From positions 863 to 64,862 of the forward strand of contig DKZG01000009.1 of NCBI GenBank assembly GCA_002493595.1: 64,000 bases of DNA. The letters are read 5' to 3'. Shown here piece after piece: positions 9,471 through 18,772 of this stretch. Positions within the stretch are counted from its first letter, which is position 1, and every line of letters starts with the position of its first letter. Under the pieces are notes generated by a model. That model had not been told where the DNA came from. It saw only the letters and a program-made list of their open reading frames with translations, and made no database searches. The position numbers and the translations under genes are program-made. The stretch is from Ruminococcaceae bacterium UBA7080 (GTDB taxonomy: Bacteria > Bacillota > Clostridia > Oscillospirales > Acutalibacteraceae).

Positions 9471-11069
9471 TTGGAGAAAGAGTCATATAATATAGACGAT
9501 ATACTTTCTGAAGTGAAAAAGCGACGGGAAGAGCAGGAGCAGATGTTAAAAAAAGACAGTGATAAAACAAAAGCTGATGTCACTGATTTAAAAAAAAGCG
9601 ATGCTGTTAAAACAGAAACCAAGAGTATTGAGAAAAAGGCCAAAGCTGCAGCAGAAGCAAAAAAAACGCAGATAAAGCAGCCTAAAAAAGAGACTTTTAA
9701 TCAGGTTATTGTTTCCGAAAAAGACAGTGTGAAGGCTGAGCCAAAAAAGAAAGAGTCTGTTTCTCAGAAGAAAGAAACAGCAGATATCAATGTAAAAGCC
9801 AAGACAAAGGATATAAAAGAAGAAGAAAACAGCAATATGGTTGATCTTCTTCATCTTACGCAGGAAGAAGATCATTTTTCAACAGAAGAAACGAAGGATA
9901 AACTTAAAAAAGAAAAGTTTATAAAGACCAAAAAGGGAAAAATCGTTGTATCAATTGTTGTTGTTCTTGTTATTCTTATCGCAGCAGCAGGGGCTTTTGC
10001 CTTCTACTATGTTAATAACATGCTTAACAGTGTAACCAACGGGCCTGAGGAAAAACCATATAAGGCAACTGAATATTATGATGGAATGGACTTTCTGCAG
10101 GAGGATTTTCCGACAATAAATGAGCAATCTGCCGGTGATGTTTACAGTTATAAAGAGTATCTTAAATACTGGTATCAAAATGGAGATCCGGTAAGGTCGT
10201 CACATGTGCTTAATATACTTTTAATCGGTGAGGACACAAGAGAGGAAACCATTTCAGATACCTCAAGAGCAGACTCTGCGATTATTGCAAGTATTAATGT
10301 TGACACGGGCAAAATACACTTAACATCGATTTTGCGTGACCTTTTTGTTTATTATGAAGTCAATGGTGAGGGTCATTATGGTAAAATTAATGAATCCGCA
10401 TCAATGGGCGGAATGAATACCTATATTACGACACTTGAACGGTATTATAAAATTTCAATTGATAATTATGCAGTCGTTAATTTTGCAAGTTTTCCAAAGA
10501 TTATTGATGCTTTAGGCGGCGTTGAGGTTGCTTTAACCAATGCAGAAGTATATGAGGTTAACAGTCACCCTGTCAGATATGCCCATGCAACCTTGCCTGA
10601 AGCACAGTTTGACGCAGAGGGAAATCCGGCAAAGGTTAAACTTGCAGGTGAACAGGCCCTTGCTTATTGCAGAATACGAAAAATAGACTCGGATAATGCG
10701 AGAGCTGACAGACAAAAGACAGTTTTGCACGCTCTTTTTGATAAGATGAAAGGATCTGGAACGCTTGATGCGGTTAAGGTTGTTAACCAGCTTTCTCAGT
10801 ATACAAAGACCGGATATACAAAGAAGGAACTGATTTCCATCGGTAATCTCGCTCTAAGGGACGGATGGCTCGGTTATAAGATTGAAACGGCTAACGTTCC
10901 GGCACCGGAAAATTGTAAGGGCGGACAGAAGTTTTCTGTTGCACCGAACAACTGGATTTGGCTCGCGGATATTCCTAAGGATGCCAATGAACTTCAGACA
11001 CTTATTTACGGCAAATCAAATATTCAGCTTAGTGAAAACAGGCCCGATTATATTTCCATGGGAAGATAA
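9471..11069 (+). CDS. LytR-CpsA-Psr (LCP) family cell-wall glycopolymer transferase
   Basis: LCP enzymes attach teichoic acids or polysaccharides to peptidoglycan outside the membrane. This 532-residue protein starts at TTG with AGAGGAG eight bases upstream. Residues 1-150 are Lys/Glu-rich and probably cytoplasmic, a membrane anchor lies at about 155-180, and the LCP domain at about 244-425 has LLIGEDT, TSRADSA, ILRD and CRIRKIDSDNARADRQ, which hold the conserved Asp/Arg residues that bind the polyprenyl substrate. The charged cytoplasmic part is unusually long. It ends at a strong bidirectional terminator. A second LCP protein lies at 44760. Confidence 0.93.
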   Translation: MEKESYNIDDILSEVKKRREEQEQMLKKDSDKTKADVTDLKKSDAVKTETKSIEKKAKAAAEAKKTQIKQPKKETFNQVIVSEKDSVKAEPKKKESVSQKKETADINVKAKTKDIKEEENSNMVDLLHLTQEEDHFSTEETKDKLKKEKFIKTKKGKIVVSIVVVLVILIAAAGAFAFYYVNNMLNSVTNGPEEKPYKATEYYDGMDFLQEDFPTINEQSAGDVYSYKEYLKYWYQNGDPVRSSHVLNILLIGEDTREETISDTSRADSAIIASINVDTGKIHLTSILRDLFVYYEVNGEGHYGKINESASMGGMNTYITTLERYYKISIDNYAVVNFASFPKIIDALGGVEVALTNAEVYEVNSHPVRYAHATLPEAQFDAEGNPAKVKLAGEQALAYCRIRKIDSDNARADRQKTVLHALFDKMKGSGTLDAVKVVNQLSQYTKTGYTKKELISIGNLALRDGWLGYKIETANVPAPENCKGGQKFSVAPNNWIWLADIPKDANELQTLIYGKSNIQLSENRPDYISMGR

Positions 11070-11122
11070 CAAGTAAAAAAGAACCTTATTGTTTATTTCA
11101 ATAAGGTTCTTTTTTACTTGTT
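11068..11122. terminator. Bidirectional terminator between converging genes
   Basis: Perfect inverted repeat with 23-bp arms and a 9-base loop. A-runs on the left and T-runs on the right allow termination in both directions. It overlaps the stop of the LCP gene and serves the converging esterase gene. Confidence 0.9.
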
Positions 11123-11158
11123 AATTGTATTCAGATAAATTTCACAAAGAAATCTGAA

Positions 11159-12265
11159 TTATTTATTCATGGTTTGCTTAAAAAAGCTGAGTGCCTCATC
11201 AATTGCAGTTTTACCCGCGGTATCAAATGGATAAAGTACACTGAATACGTGAACCAATTTTTTGCCCTCGACCTTATCATAATCGGCAAGCCTGCAGTCA
11301 ACGCCGTTACTTTTTAAAAGTTCATATGCTTTTAAAGTCTGCCCGTGAGCAAGTGTATCACCGCTGCTGGTTATAAGATATGTAGGAGGTAATTGAGCAT
11401 AATCAATAATCTGATCTAGATTCATATAATCAGCCGTCGGCTTATCCTTATAATCTCTGCCCCAAAGAATTTTGGTATATAGGCTGAAAGGGCTGCCGTC
11501 GTTCATATAGGAAACCGGAGAGGTAAGAAGCAGTGCAGTGGGTTCAAGTCCTGCATCAACCACATCAAAGGTTTTTTGCAGCTCGCGGCTTTGAAGCAGT
11601 GCGGCGCAATACACGGCAAGCTGTCCGCCTGCCGAGTCACCTGTAAGCAGAATATTATTGCTGTCACAGGGATAATTGTGCATGTTTTCTTTAATCCATT
11701 GCAGTGCAGACATGCAGTCCTGAAGCTGTTCGTTAACAGTAACATCCGGTACAAGACGATAATTTATATTAAAAACGGTATACCCTCTGTCAGCGAGACT
11801 TAAACAGTAGTATTCATTAAGCTCCTTGTTGCCGTACATCCAGCCACCGCCGTGAATATCAATGATTACCGGCTGCTTTTTTGTTGTGCCCTCGGGATAA
11901 TAAACATCGAGCTGATGATAAATATTCCGATCATCAATATAGGGAATATCCGTAATCTTTTTTATATTTTCCGGCGGTGTTTGATCGGCATGTTTTTTCA
12001 TATCACCTTCAGAACAGAATTTCCAAACAACCTGCATAATTTTAATGATTGGATTTGCTTTAAGATTGCTGTTCTCATGCTGATAATTAATTGTATCGGA
12101 AACGATAAGTCCGCCAACGGCAACCGCATTTTCATCATCTGCAGCAGTGGGAGTCAGTACTGCATGGACAAAAATTACGGCAGCAACCGCAATTATAAGT
12201 ATAACGGCAGCTATGCTTATGAATATTTTTTTAGATTTCTTTTTAGTTTTTTGTTTTGTAGGCAT
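11159..12265 (-). CDS. Membrane-anchored alpha/beta hydrolase (HSL-like esterase)
   Basis: Probable carboxylesterase of the hormone-sensitive-lipase/BD-FAE type, 368 residues. A Lys-rich N-terminus and one hydrophobic segment (about residues 13-34) suggest a signal anchor that puts the enzyme outside. HGGGWMYG is the oxyanion-hole motif, GDSAGGQ holds the nucleophile Ser, and SSGDTL and LVHVF probably supply the Asp and His. AAGGAG precedes the ATG. It lies 11 bases after the phosphatase gene in the same direction. The substrate is unknown; acetylated sugars are possible. Confidence 0.85.
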   Translation of the reverse strand: MPTKQKTKKKSKKIFISIAAVILIIAVAAVIFVHAVLTPTAADDENAVAVGGLIVSDTINYQHENSNLKANPIIKIMQVVWKFCSEGDMKKHADQTPPENIKKITDIPYIDDRNIYHQLDVYYPEGTTKKQPVIIDIHGGGWMYGNKELNEYYCLSLADRGYTVFNINYRLVPDVTVNEQLQDCMSALQWIKENMHNYPCDSNNILLTGDSAGGQLAVYCAALLQSRELQKTFDVVDAGLEPTALLLTSPVSYMNDGSPFSLYTKILWGRDYKDKPTADYMNLDQIIDYAQLPPTYLITSSGDTLAHGQTLKAYELLKSNGVDCRLADYDKVEGKKLVHVFSVLYPFDTAGKTAIDEALSFFKQTMNK

Positions 12266-12276
12266 AATATTCTCCT

Positions 12277-12915
12277 TTATTCTTTTGTTTTTAAATCTTT
12301 AAGTGATGTTGGTGAGGTGTCAACGACCTCAAATTTTTTTGCCTGCATCCAAAGCGACGGTGTGAGTCTAAGCTTATACCCGTAGCCTGCATCCATTTGC
12401 CAGTGTGCCATTGGTGCTTCAGGGAGACCGTAGCAGGAAAGAATTGTCATAAGAACACCTGCGTGACCGACAATTACAATATTATCGGTACCGGTTTTTA
12501 CACATCCATCGACCACCTTTTCAAAGGCGCAGCACACACGTTTGGCAAAATCGGCATTGCTTTCACCAAAGGGGGTAGAGGCGTAAACGCCGCCCTGCAT
12601 CCAATTTTTAAAGTCTTCGTTATCCTTTAAATCTTCAGCACTCATCCCTTCAAATTCGCCGAAATTGTATTCAATAAAATCATCAATTACCAAAATATTA
12701 TTTTCGGGGAACATAATTTTTGCAGAGTCGCAGCATCTTTTTAGGGGTGATGAAAAAACAGCATCGGCTTTGGGATAATGCCGGTGGGCCTTGATCGATT
12801 TCAGCATGGATATACTATCTGTAGTAAGCGGCAAATCCGTATGCCCAATATACTGTGCGTTTAAGTTTCCTTTTGTCAATCCATGTCTGAAGAGGTAAAT
12901 CGTATATGTTTTCAA
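12277..12915 (-). CDS. Histidine phosphatase family protein
   Basis: Phosphoglycerate-mutase-like phosphatase of 212 residues. The RHG motif (YLFRHGLTKGN) carries the phospho-accepting His, SSPLKRCCDSA the second Arg, and VGHAGVL the second catalytic His. The size fits the CobC/GpmB-like branch; the substrate cannot be told from sequence. It starts at TTG with AAGGAG (12925-12930) correctly spaced and is co-directional with the esterase 11 bases downstream. Confidence 0.85.
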   Translation of the reverse strand: MKTYTIYLFRHGLTKGNLNAQYIGHTDLPLTTDSISMLKSIKAHRHYPKADAVFSSPLKRCCDSAKIMFPENNILVIDDFIEYNFGEFEGMSAEDLKDNEDFKNWMQGGVYASTPFGESNADFAKRVCCAFEKVVDGCVKTGTDNIVIVGHAGVLMTILSCYGLPEAPMAHWQMDAGYGYKLRLTPSLWMQAKKFEVVDTSPTSLKDLKTKE

Positions 12916-12974
12916 TTAAAAAAGCTCCTTTTTAAACGAAATATTACAAATAATTAACAAAATCAAATTCCTTA

Positions 12975-13007
12975 TTTACAAATAGTAATATGGTGTTATA
13001 ATACTAT
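12975..13007 (+). promoter_or_regulatory. Promoter of the XRE regulator with possible operator
   Basis: TTTACA (12975-12980), a 16-bp spacer and TATAAT (12997-13002). An inverted repeat ATAGTA/TACTAT with a 14-bp centre (12982-13007) covers the spacer and -10, where a repressor would block polymerase. Autoregulation by the XRE protein is inferred. Confidence 0.55.
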
Positions 13008-13030
13008 CTGTAATAAATGGAGGAAGTTTA

Positions 13031-13678
13031 ATGGAAAATAGTTTACAGGTACAGCCTAAGCAGAACAAATCTGAGAAGCTGTCGAAATTTGCTGAGATAC
13101 TTTCCCAGCTGAGAAAAGAAAGAGGCATAAGCCAGAAGAAGGCAGCAGGCGATTTGGGGATAAGCCAAGCGCTGCTTAGCCACTATGAAAAAGGGATAAG
13201 AGAATGCGGCCTGGATTTTGTTATTAAATGCAGTGAATATTATGGTGTTACAGCAGATTATCTTTTAGGGATTAGTTCCAGCAGAAACGGTGTTGATATT
13301 TCCTATTCAGCGGATGTTGACACATCAACAGCTTCAACAGTCCAGACACTGGCTCAGGCTTCAAATATGCTTTTAAAGATGATTGCGACTGCAAAGGATG
13401 TAAGCGCAAGCAAGTATATTTATGATTACTACACACTTTGTGTATATCGCGGTGCATTAACTATGGCCAAAGCCGGTATTTTGCCGAAAGAGATGTTTAA
13501 AATTGATTTTAATTTGGGCAGGGAACTTGCATCGGCAGCAATTGCAGTTGAGGATGCACGTTTTGTATTTATTGAGGATAAATCCCGCACCGGCACCGAT
13601 CTCAGTGAAAAAACTGCACTGCATTCTATTATCGAAAGAGCAGAAGAGCATATACTCACAAGTTTTTATTTAGAATAA
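13031..13678 (+). CDS. XRE-family helix-turn-helix regulator
   Basis: 215-residue DNA-binding protein. Residues 18-80 form a Cro/C1-type HTH (LRKERGISQKKAAGDLGIS, then LSHYEKGIREC and a YGVTADYLLGIS end). The remaining 130 residues are mainly helical and not recognised, possibly a sensing or dimer domain. GGAGGA lies six bases before the ATG. It converges with mtnN, the two stop regions overlapping by nine bases. Targets unknown; an inverted repeat in its own promoter suggests autoregulation. Confidence 0.85.
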   Translation: MENSLQVQPKQNKSEKLSKFAEILSQLRKERGISQKKAAGDLGISQALLSHYEKGIRECGLDFVIKCSEYYGVTADYLLGISSSRNGVDISYSADVDTSTASTVQTLAQASNMLLKMIATAKDVSASKYIYDYYTLCVYRGALTMAKAGILPKEMFKIDFNLGRELASAAIAVEDARFVFIEDKSRTGTDLSEKTALHSIIERAEEHILTSFYLE

Positions 13679-14377
13679 GGCAAACTGGTTTTGTTGTGAT
13701 TTTATATACGCAATAATTATCGCTGTGGAGATATCCGCAGCGATTTTTTTAAAGGTTGGATAATCAAGCTGGGATTTTTCGTCACCGCCGTCACTGATTG
13801 AACGTAAAACTGCGAAAGGGATATGGTTTGCCGTGCAGGTGTGCCCTATTGCACCGCCTTCCATTTCACCGCAGATGGCATTAAAATCGCTTAAGAGGCT
13901 TTGTTTTAATGTGCTGTCAGCGATAAATGTATCACCGCTGGCAATTGTTCCGCGGTGAATTTTTTCGCCGCAGTTAATTGCTGTTCTTGCCAGCATTTCC
14001 GAAAGCTGAGAATCGGTTTTGATTTTAATTGTATTCAGACCGTTAATAAAACCTTTAGGCTCGCCCAAGGCAGTAATGTCAATATCATATTCACACACAT
14101 CGGTTGCAATAACAACATTTTTTATGACAACATCTGCTGAAAGAGAACAGCCTACTCCGATATTAATCATTTTATCAATATCAAAATTATCAATCATTGC
14201 CTGCGTGCATATGGCGGCGTTGACCTTACCCGGCGAACATTGAGCAGCACATACTGCAACATTTTCAATAAAGCCGCATACGAATTCACAGCCGGCAATT
14301 TTGGTTGTTGTTTTTTGTGTTATTTTTTCTTTGATTGCATTGATTTCAACATCCATTGCACCGATAATTCCCAGCAT
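13670..14377 (-). CDS. mtnN: MTA/SAH nucleosidase
   Basis: Cleaves methylthioadenosine and S-adenosylhomocysteine to adenine and the thio-ribose product in the methionine salvage and activated methyl cycle. The 235 residues start MLGIIGAMDVEINAI, with the catalytic acid region near the start, GEMEGGAIGH for ribose binding, and RSISDGGDEKSQ with the catalytic Asp. The ATG at 14377 has GAGGGA just upstream. An in-frame ATG 18 codons earlier adds an unlikely hydrophobic tail. It overlaps the XRE gene tail to tail. Confidence 0.93.
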   Translation of the reverse strand: MLGIIGAMDVEINAIKEKITQKTTTKIAGCEFVCGFIENVAVCAAQCSPGKVNAAICTQAMIDNFDIDKMINIGVGCSLSADVVIKNVVIATDVCEYDIDITALGEPKGFINGLNTIKIKTDSQLSEMLARTAINCGEKIHRGTIASGDTFIADSTLKQSLLSDFNAICGEMEGGAIGHTCTANHIPFAVLRSISDGGDEKSQLDYPTFKKIAADISTAIIIAYIKSQQNQFALF

Positions 14378-14485
14378 AAAAATCCCTCGCATAAAATTAA
14401 TTGTTGTCAGGCTTAAGTTTGCCCCCAACATATAGTGCTATTATAATATATAAACAGAATAAATACAAGAATAATAAATTTTTTG

Positions 14486-14515
14486 TTGACAAAACTTATT
14501 ATTTTAATATATAAT
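14486..14515 (+). promoter_or_regulatory. Strong promoter of the rpmH operon
   Basis: TTGACA (14486-14491), an 18-bp spacer and TATAAT (14510-14515): a near-perfect sigma-A promoter, as expected for a ribosomal protein operon. The leader of about 110 bases holds a hairpin CTGCAC/GTGCAG (14561-14578) of unknown role. Confidence 0.85.
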
Positions 14516-14630
14516 ATCAGACGATAATGTGGAGTTGTATCCCTATCAATAATTAATTGCCTGCACTATACCGTGCAGAGTTTATAAAAGATTAAGACAA
14601 GTTTAGTCTTTTGAATGGAGTGAAAAAAGA

Positions 14631-14765
14631 ATGAAGAGAACTTTCCAGCCTAAGAAAAGGCACGCAAAGAAGGAACATGGTTTCAGAAAAAGAATGTCAA
14701 CAAGAAATGGTAGAAAGGTACTTGCCCGCCGCCGTGCAAAGGGCAGAAAGAAGCTTTCTTACTAA
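14631..14765 (+). CDS. rpmH: 50S ribosomal protein L34
   Basis: 44-residue, strongly basic protein beginning MKRTFQPKKRHAKKEHGF and ending RRRAKGRKKLSY, the invariant L34 pattern. It is a late-assembly large-subunit protein. A G-rich site (TGGAG, 14616-14620) precedes the ATG. The adjacent rnpA is the universal partner. Confidence 0.97.
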   Translation: MKRTFQPKKRHAKKEHGFRKRMSTRNGRKVLARRRAKGRKKLSY

Positions 14766-14786
14766 TTACCGATTGGGAGTGATTAG

Positions 14787-15119
14787 GTGAAAAGCAAAAC
14801 CCTGAAGGAAAATAAGGATTTCCGCCGTCTGTATTACAGGGGAAGGTCACAGGCATCCCCTTGCATTGTAACCTATATTATGAAAAGTCGTCTTAATGAA
14901 ACGCGAGTAGGCATAACAAGCGGTAAGAAAATCGGCAATGCCGTCAAACGCAACCGCGCAAGAAGGCTTATTCGTGCTGCCTTCAGCAAATATGAGGACA
15001 GGCTTAACGGCTGTTATGATATTGTTTTTGTTGCAAGAACCAAAACTGCACTGTCAAAAATGCAGGAGGTTCAAACACAGATGGAGGAGCAGCTGAGAAA
15101 GCTGGGTGCATTAAATTGA
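14787..15119 (+). CDS. rnpA: Ribonuclease P protein component
   Basis: Protein subunit of RNase P, which helps the RNA subunit mature tRNA 5' ends. The 110 residues contain the family motif KRNRARRLIRAAF. It starts at GTG (14787) with GGGAG upstream and overlaps yidD by four bases (TTGA), consistent with coupled translation. Confidence 0.95.
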   Translation: MKSKTLKENKDFRRLYYRGRSQASPCIVTYIMKSRLNETRVGITSGKKIGNAVKRNRARRLIRAAFSKYEDRLNGCYDIVFVARTKTALSKMQEVQTQMEEQLRKLGALN

Positions 15120-15364
15120 AAAAGCTTATAAAAAAAGCAATGATATTTCTTATCAGAACATATCAACTGACAATCAGCCCCAGATTTTCACACGGCAGCT
15201 GCAGATTTAATCCTACATGCTCGCAGTATGCAATTGATGCGATTGAAATGCATGGCGTTTTTAAGGGCAGCATACTGGCTGCATGGCGCATTTTAAGATG
15301 CAATCCTTTTTCAAAGGGAGGCTGGGACCCTGTTCCCCCAAAGAAAAATAAAGAGGATAACTAA
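15116..15364 (+). CDS. yidD: Membrane protein insertion efficiency factor YidD
   Basis: 82-residue membrane-associated helper of YidC. It has the family pattern YQLTISPRFSHGSCRFNPTCSQYA, RILRCNPFSKGGWDPVP and an amphipathic N-terminal helix. The start is TTG, overlapping the rnpA stop, and the stop overlaps the yidC start by one base. Confidence 0.94.
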   Translation: MKKLIKKAMIFLIRTYQLTISPRFSHGSCRFNPTCSQYAIDAIEMHGVFKGSILAAWRILRCNPFSKGGWDPVPPKKNKEDN

Positions 15365-16368
15365 TGAATAGTATTTTACTTGTTTCAAATGCAATTTCAA
15401 ACGGAATTGCAATATTTAAGCCTCTCTATTGGCTGTTCGGTAAATGTATGGAGTTTCTTATGGGAGTATTGGGGAACCAGTATTTCCTTGCGATAGTAAT
15501 ATTTACGCTCGCTACTCGTCTTTTACTTTTACCACTAAATATCAAGCAGCAGCAGACAATGGCCAGAACCACCAGGTTGCAGCCTAAAATCCAGAAAATT
15601 CAGAATAAATATCCTGATCCACGGGATCGAAATAAGCTGAATCAGGAAATGCAGGAGCTTTATGCAAGAGAGGGTCACAATCCTATGAATATGGGATGCG
15701 GACCAATGCTTTTCCAGATGGTATTTCTTATGGGTATTATCGGTATTATCTATTATCCTCTTGCTTATGTTATAGGTATTCCTGATTTTAATGATAATTC
15801 ACAGGCAATTTATGATGCGGTTTATCCCATTTATCAGAACATTGTCGGTGATGAGAGAATAACCTATTTCCAGCTTGAGTTGCTTCAGAATTTCGATTCA
15901 TATAAGGAAGTCCTTATGGAAAGCTTTCCAAAGCTGTTCACGGCAGAAAAGTGTGAAGCGATTTCGGTTTACCGTGAGGGTATGAATTTATTTGGGCTTG
16001 ATATGACGGCGTTTCCGCACTGGAAGGACGGAGTCATTATGGTATTTCCTATCCTTTGCTTGGTAACGTCATTAGGTTCAAGTGTTGTTTCAACAATAAT
16101 TCAAAAGAAAAATAATCCGGCTGCCGGTCAGCAGATGGCATCAATGATGATGATGATGATGTTAATGATGCCGTTTTTCTCCTTCTATATTTCATTTAAG
16201 GTTCCGGCTGCAGTAGGTTTTTATTGGATTATATCAAACATTGTTGCAATTTTGCAGCAGTTATTCATTTTCAAACAGTATCCCCCGAGGAAAACACAGG
16301 CAAGGCTCATGATTGAAAATACGATTGAGCGCCGTTCCCGTGAGGAAAATGTGAAGAAAATTAAATAA
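15364..16368 (+). CDS. yidC: Membrane protein insertase YidC/Oxa1
   Basis: Inserts and folds inner-membrane proteins, alone or with Sec. The 334 residues show several membrane segments, the conserved Arg in the first core helix (FTLATRLLLLPLN), a charged cytoplasmic hairpin with QPKIQKIQNKYPD, and the closing core helices around PAAVGFYWIISN. It lacks a clear lipobox, unlike Bacillus SpoIIIJ, and has a longer loop after the second core helix. A run of six Met codons (16144-16161) lies before a membrane segment. Followed by khpB, its usual partner. Confidence 0.95.
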   Translation: MNSILLVSNAISNGIAIFKPLYWLFGKCMEFLMGVLGNQYFLAIVIFTLATRLLLLPLNIKQQQTMARTTRLQPKIQKIQNKYPDPRDRNKLNQEMQELYAREGHNPMNMGCGPMLFQMVFLMGIIGIIYYPLAYVIGIPDFNDNSQAIYDAVYPIYQNIVGDERITYFQLELLQNFDSYKEVLMESFPKLFTAEKCEAISVYREGMNLFGLDMTAFPHWKDGVIMVFPILCLVTSLGSSVVSTIIQKKNNPAAGQQMASMMMMMMLMMPFFSFYISFKVPAAVGFYWIISNIVAILQQLFIFKQYPPRKTQARLMIENTIERRSREENVKKIK

Positions 16369-16383
16369 TTATCGGAGGAATAT

Positions 16384-17298
16384 ATGATAAAGGAATTTAT
16401 CGGAACCGGTAAAACTATCGATGAGGCTACCCTTGCAGCAAAGACAGGTCTTAACGCGCCAATGACGGCAGATGTTAAGATTGAGGTTGTTGCTATGCCG
16501 AAGAAGAAAATTCTCGGCTTATTCGGCGGCAGTGATGCACAGGTTAAGGCAAGCTATGACGACGGCAAAAAAGAGAGAAAGCCAAAGCCAAAGAAAAGCA
16601 AGCCCGCAGTGCAGGAAAAGAAACCTGTTCAGAAAAAGCCTGAGGCTCAGAAGAAAGCACCTGTACGCGAAAAGCATGAGCCTGAAAAAGTCAACGATGG
16701 AGATATCGATTTAGATTATGTATGTGCTTATCTTAAAACTATGATTGACAGCTTTAAGGTAGAGGACGCAAAGATTAGTGCAAGGATTAATGACGGTGTT
16801 GTTGAGGTTGATATAGAGTGCGATGATTACGGTATTATTATCGGTCGCCGCGGTGAAACGCTTGATGCACTGCAGTATCTTACAAGCCTTGCAATAAAAA
16901 AGGCTACTGACAAGTATGTCAGAGTAACATTAAATGTTGGTAATTACCGTGCAAAGAGAGAGGAAACTCTTAAGGCACTTGCAATTAAGAATGCAAATTA
17001 TGTTGTCAGAACGGGAAGAAGATACAGCTTTGAACCAATGAATCCGTATGAGAGAAGAATTATTCATACAGCAGTTCAGGAAGTTGAGGGCGCAGTTTCG
17101 CGTTCTGTAGGCAGCGGAATGGATCGCAAGGTTTTGATTGAGCCTGTAGGCGGTGTAAGAAATTCAGGTGGACGCGGCGGCAGGCGCACAGGCGCGCGCA
17201 GCAGCTATTCACCGGCAAAGCCTGACCCGAACCGCGAAAAAAAGGTTGACCGTGCAGATATTCCGAAGTTCGGAAAAATTGAGGTCAGCAAGGATTAA
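16384..17298 (+). CDS. khpB: RNA-binding protein KhpB (Jag), Jag-N/KH/R3H
   Basis: Single-strand RNA-binding protein linked to cell elongation control. Of 304 residues, about 1-50 form the Jag-N domain (IGTGKTIDEA, KKKILGLFGG), followed by a Lys/Pro linker, a KH domain with the GxxG loop IIGRRGET, and an R3H domain (RRYSFEPMNPYERRIIH). The basic Gly/Arg-rich tail is longer than usual. GGAGG lies upstream. Position after yidC is conserved in Firmicutes. Confidence 0.94.
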   Translation: MIKEFIGTGKTIDEATLAAKTGLNAPMTADVKIEVVAMPKKKILGLFGGSDAQVKASYDDGKKERKPKPKKSKPAVQEKKPVQKKPEAQKKAPVREKHEPEKVNDGDIDLDYVCAYLKTMIDSFKVEDAKISARINDGVVEVDIECDDYGIIIGRRGETLDALQYLTSLAIKKATDKYVRVTLNVGNYRAKREETLKALAIKNANYVVRTGRRYSFEPMNPYERRIIHTAVQEVEGAVSRSVGSGMDRKVLIEPVGGVRNSGGRGGRRTGARSSYSPAKPDPNREKKVDRADIPKFGKIEVSKD

Positions 17299-17322
17299 TG
17301 GCGACAGATGTATTTGAGGCGG

Positions 17323-17350
17323 AAATGGTGGACTTAAATGTCCACCATTT
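17323..17350 (+). terminator. Hairpin between khpB and mnmE
   Basis: Perfect 11-bp stem (AAATGGTGGAC / GTCCACCATTT) with a 6-base loop followed by ATTTTA. The short T-run makes it a weak or partial terminator; it stops just before the mnmE ribosome site. Confidence 0.55.
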
Positions 17351-17372
17351 ATTTTAGGAGGTGTGCCCGATT

Positions 17373-18737
17373 ATGGCAAGAACAATAGCAGCTGCAGCAA
17401 CGGGAAACAGTGCTGCCGGCATAGGTGTTATCCGTATCAGCGGTGATCATGCAATAAGTATTGCGCAAAAGGTTTTTGCTCCTGCTGATGGTACACCGCT
17501 GTGTGAGCTTAAGGGTTATACTGCTAAGTTTGGCAATGTTATATCCAATGGCGAGAGTTTTGATAATGCTGTTGCACTTGTTTTCAGAAATCCGAAAAGC
17601 TATACGGGAGAAGATGTTGTTGAACTTTCTGTTCATGGCGGAATTTTTATTGTTGAAAAAACTTTGGAGGCTGTATTTGCGGCAGGTGCTTATCCTGCCC
17701 AGCCCGGAGAATTTACAAAACGAGCCTTTTTAAACGGAAAAATGGACCTGACACAAGCAGAAGGTGTGGCATCACTTATTTCTGCTCAGGGCCGGGAAGC
17801 TGCAAAGGCGTCATTTAAGCTTCTTCAGGGTTCTTTGAGCAATAAAATATCCATTGTTCTTGATGAACTTATAAATTGCAGTGCTTCTATGGCGGCCTGG
17901 GTTGATTATCCTGACGAGGATATACCTGAGCTTAGTGAAGAAAATTTGGAGCATACTTTATCAAAAGCTGAAAAGGTGCTTAATCAACTTCTTAAAAACT
18001 ATGAAAATGGTATTGTGATGACACAGGGCATTGACACAGTCATTGCAGGCAGACCGAATGCCGGCAAATCAACATTAATGAATATGCTTTCGGGTGTTGA
18101 AAAAAGTATAGTAACACATATAGAGGGTACTACACGTGACATTGTTGAAGGTTCAGTAAAGCTTGGCGACTTGGTGCTGCATTTATCCGATACAGCAGGT
18201 ATACGCGAAAGTGACGATGTAGTTGAAGCTATCGGTATAAAAAAGGCTGTTGAGAGAATAGAAAGTTCCTCTTTGATACTTGCTGTTTTTGACGGCTCAC
18301 AGCGGCTTAATGATGATGATAGGATGCTTATTGATGCATGTCAAGGTAAAAAATGCGTGGCAGTAGTTAATAAGGTAGACTTAGATATCAAAGCGGATAT
18401 CAATAAGCTTAAGGAGAATTTTGAAAGTATTGTATATATATGTGCGAAAAACGGAGAGGGTGCCGATGTGCTTGAGCAATCTGTTAAGAAGATGCTGGGC
18501 GTTGATAAGTTTGACGCTTCTCTGCCGTTGCTTGCAAATAAAAGGCAGAAGCTCTGTGTGTCAAATGCACATAATCATATATGCAGGGCACTTGAAGGTG
18601 CACAGATGGGTGTAACATATGATGCAATAAATGTAATGATTGACAGTGCAATTGACGAGCTGCTTTCACTTACCGGCAGAAAAGCAACAGAAGAGGTTGT
18701 TAATAATATATTCAGCAGATTTTGTGTAGGTAAATAA
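17373..18737 (+). CDS. mnmE: tRNA modification GTPase MnmE
   Basis: With MnmG it makes the (carboxymethyl)aminomethyl group on wobble uridine 34. The 454 residues have the N-terminal folate-binding domain (MARTIAAAATGNSAAGIGVI), a G domain with GRPNAGKST, DTAGIRESDD and NKVD, and the C-terminal FCVGK with the essential Cys. The ATG at 17373 fits AGGAGGTG nine bases upstream better than the in-frame GTG at 17361, which falls inside that site. Confidence 0.96.
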   Translation: MARTIAAAATGNSAAGIGVIRISGDHAISIAQKVFAPADGTPLCELKGYTAKFGNVISNGESFDNAVALVFRNPKSYTGEDVVELSVHGGIFIVEKTLEAVFAAGAYPAQPGEFTKRAFLNGKMDLTQAEGVASLISAQGREAAKASFKLLQGSLSNKISIVLDELINCSASMAAWVDYPDEDIPELSEENLEHTLSKAEKVLNQLLKNYENGIVMTQGIDTVIAGRPNAGKSTLMNMLSGVEKSIVTHIEGTTRDIVEGSVKLGDLVLHLSDTAGIRESDDVVEAIGIKKAVERIESSSLILAVFDGSQRLNDDDRMLIDACQGKKCVAVVNKVDLDIKADINKLKENFESIVYICAKNGEGADVLEQSVKKMLGVDKFDASLPLLANKRQKLCVSNAHNHICRALEGAQMGVTYDAINVMIDSAIDELLSLTGRKATEEVVNNIFSRFCVGK

Positions 18738-18772
18738 TTACGGTTTTATGATTGGCCTCAACGGAGGAAAAT

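Noticed and set aside
16144..16161. (ATG)6 as a phase-variable repeat in yidC
   Set aside because: Unit of three cannot shift the frame, and Met-rich membrane segments are normal in YidC.
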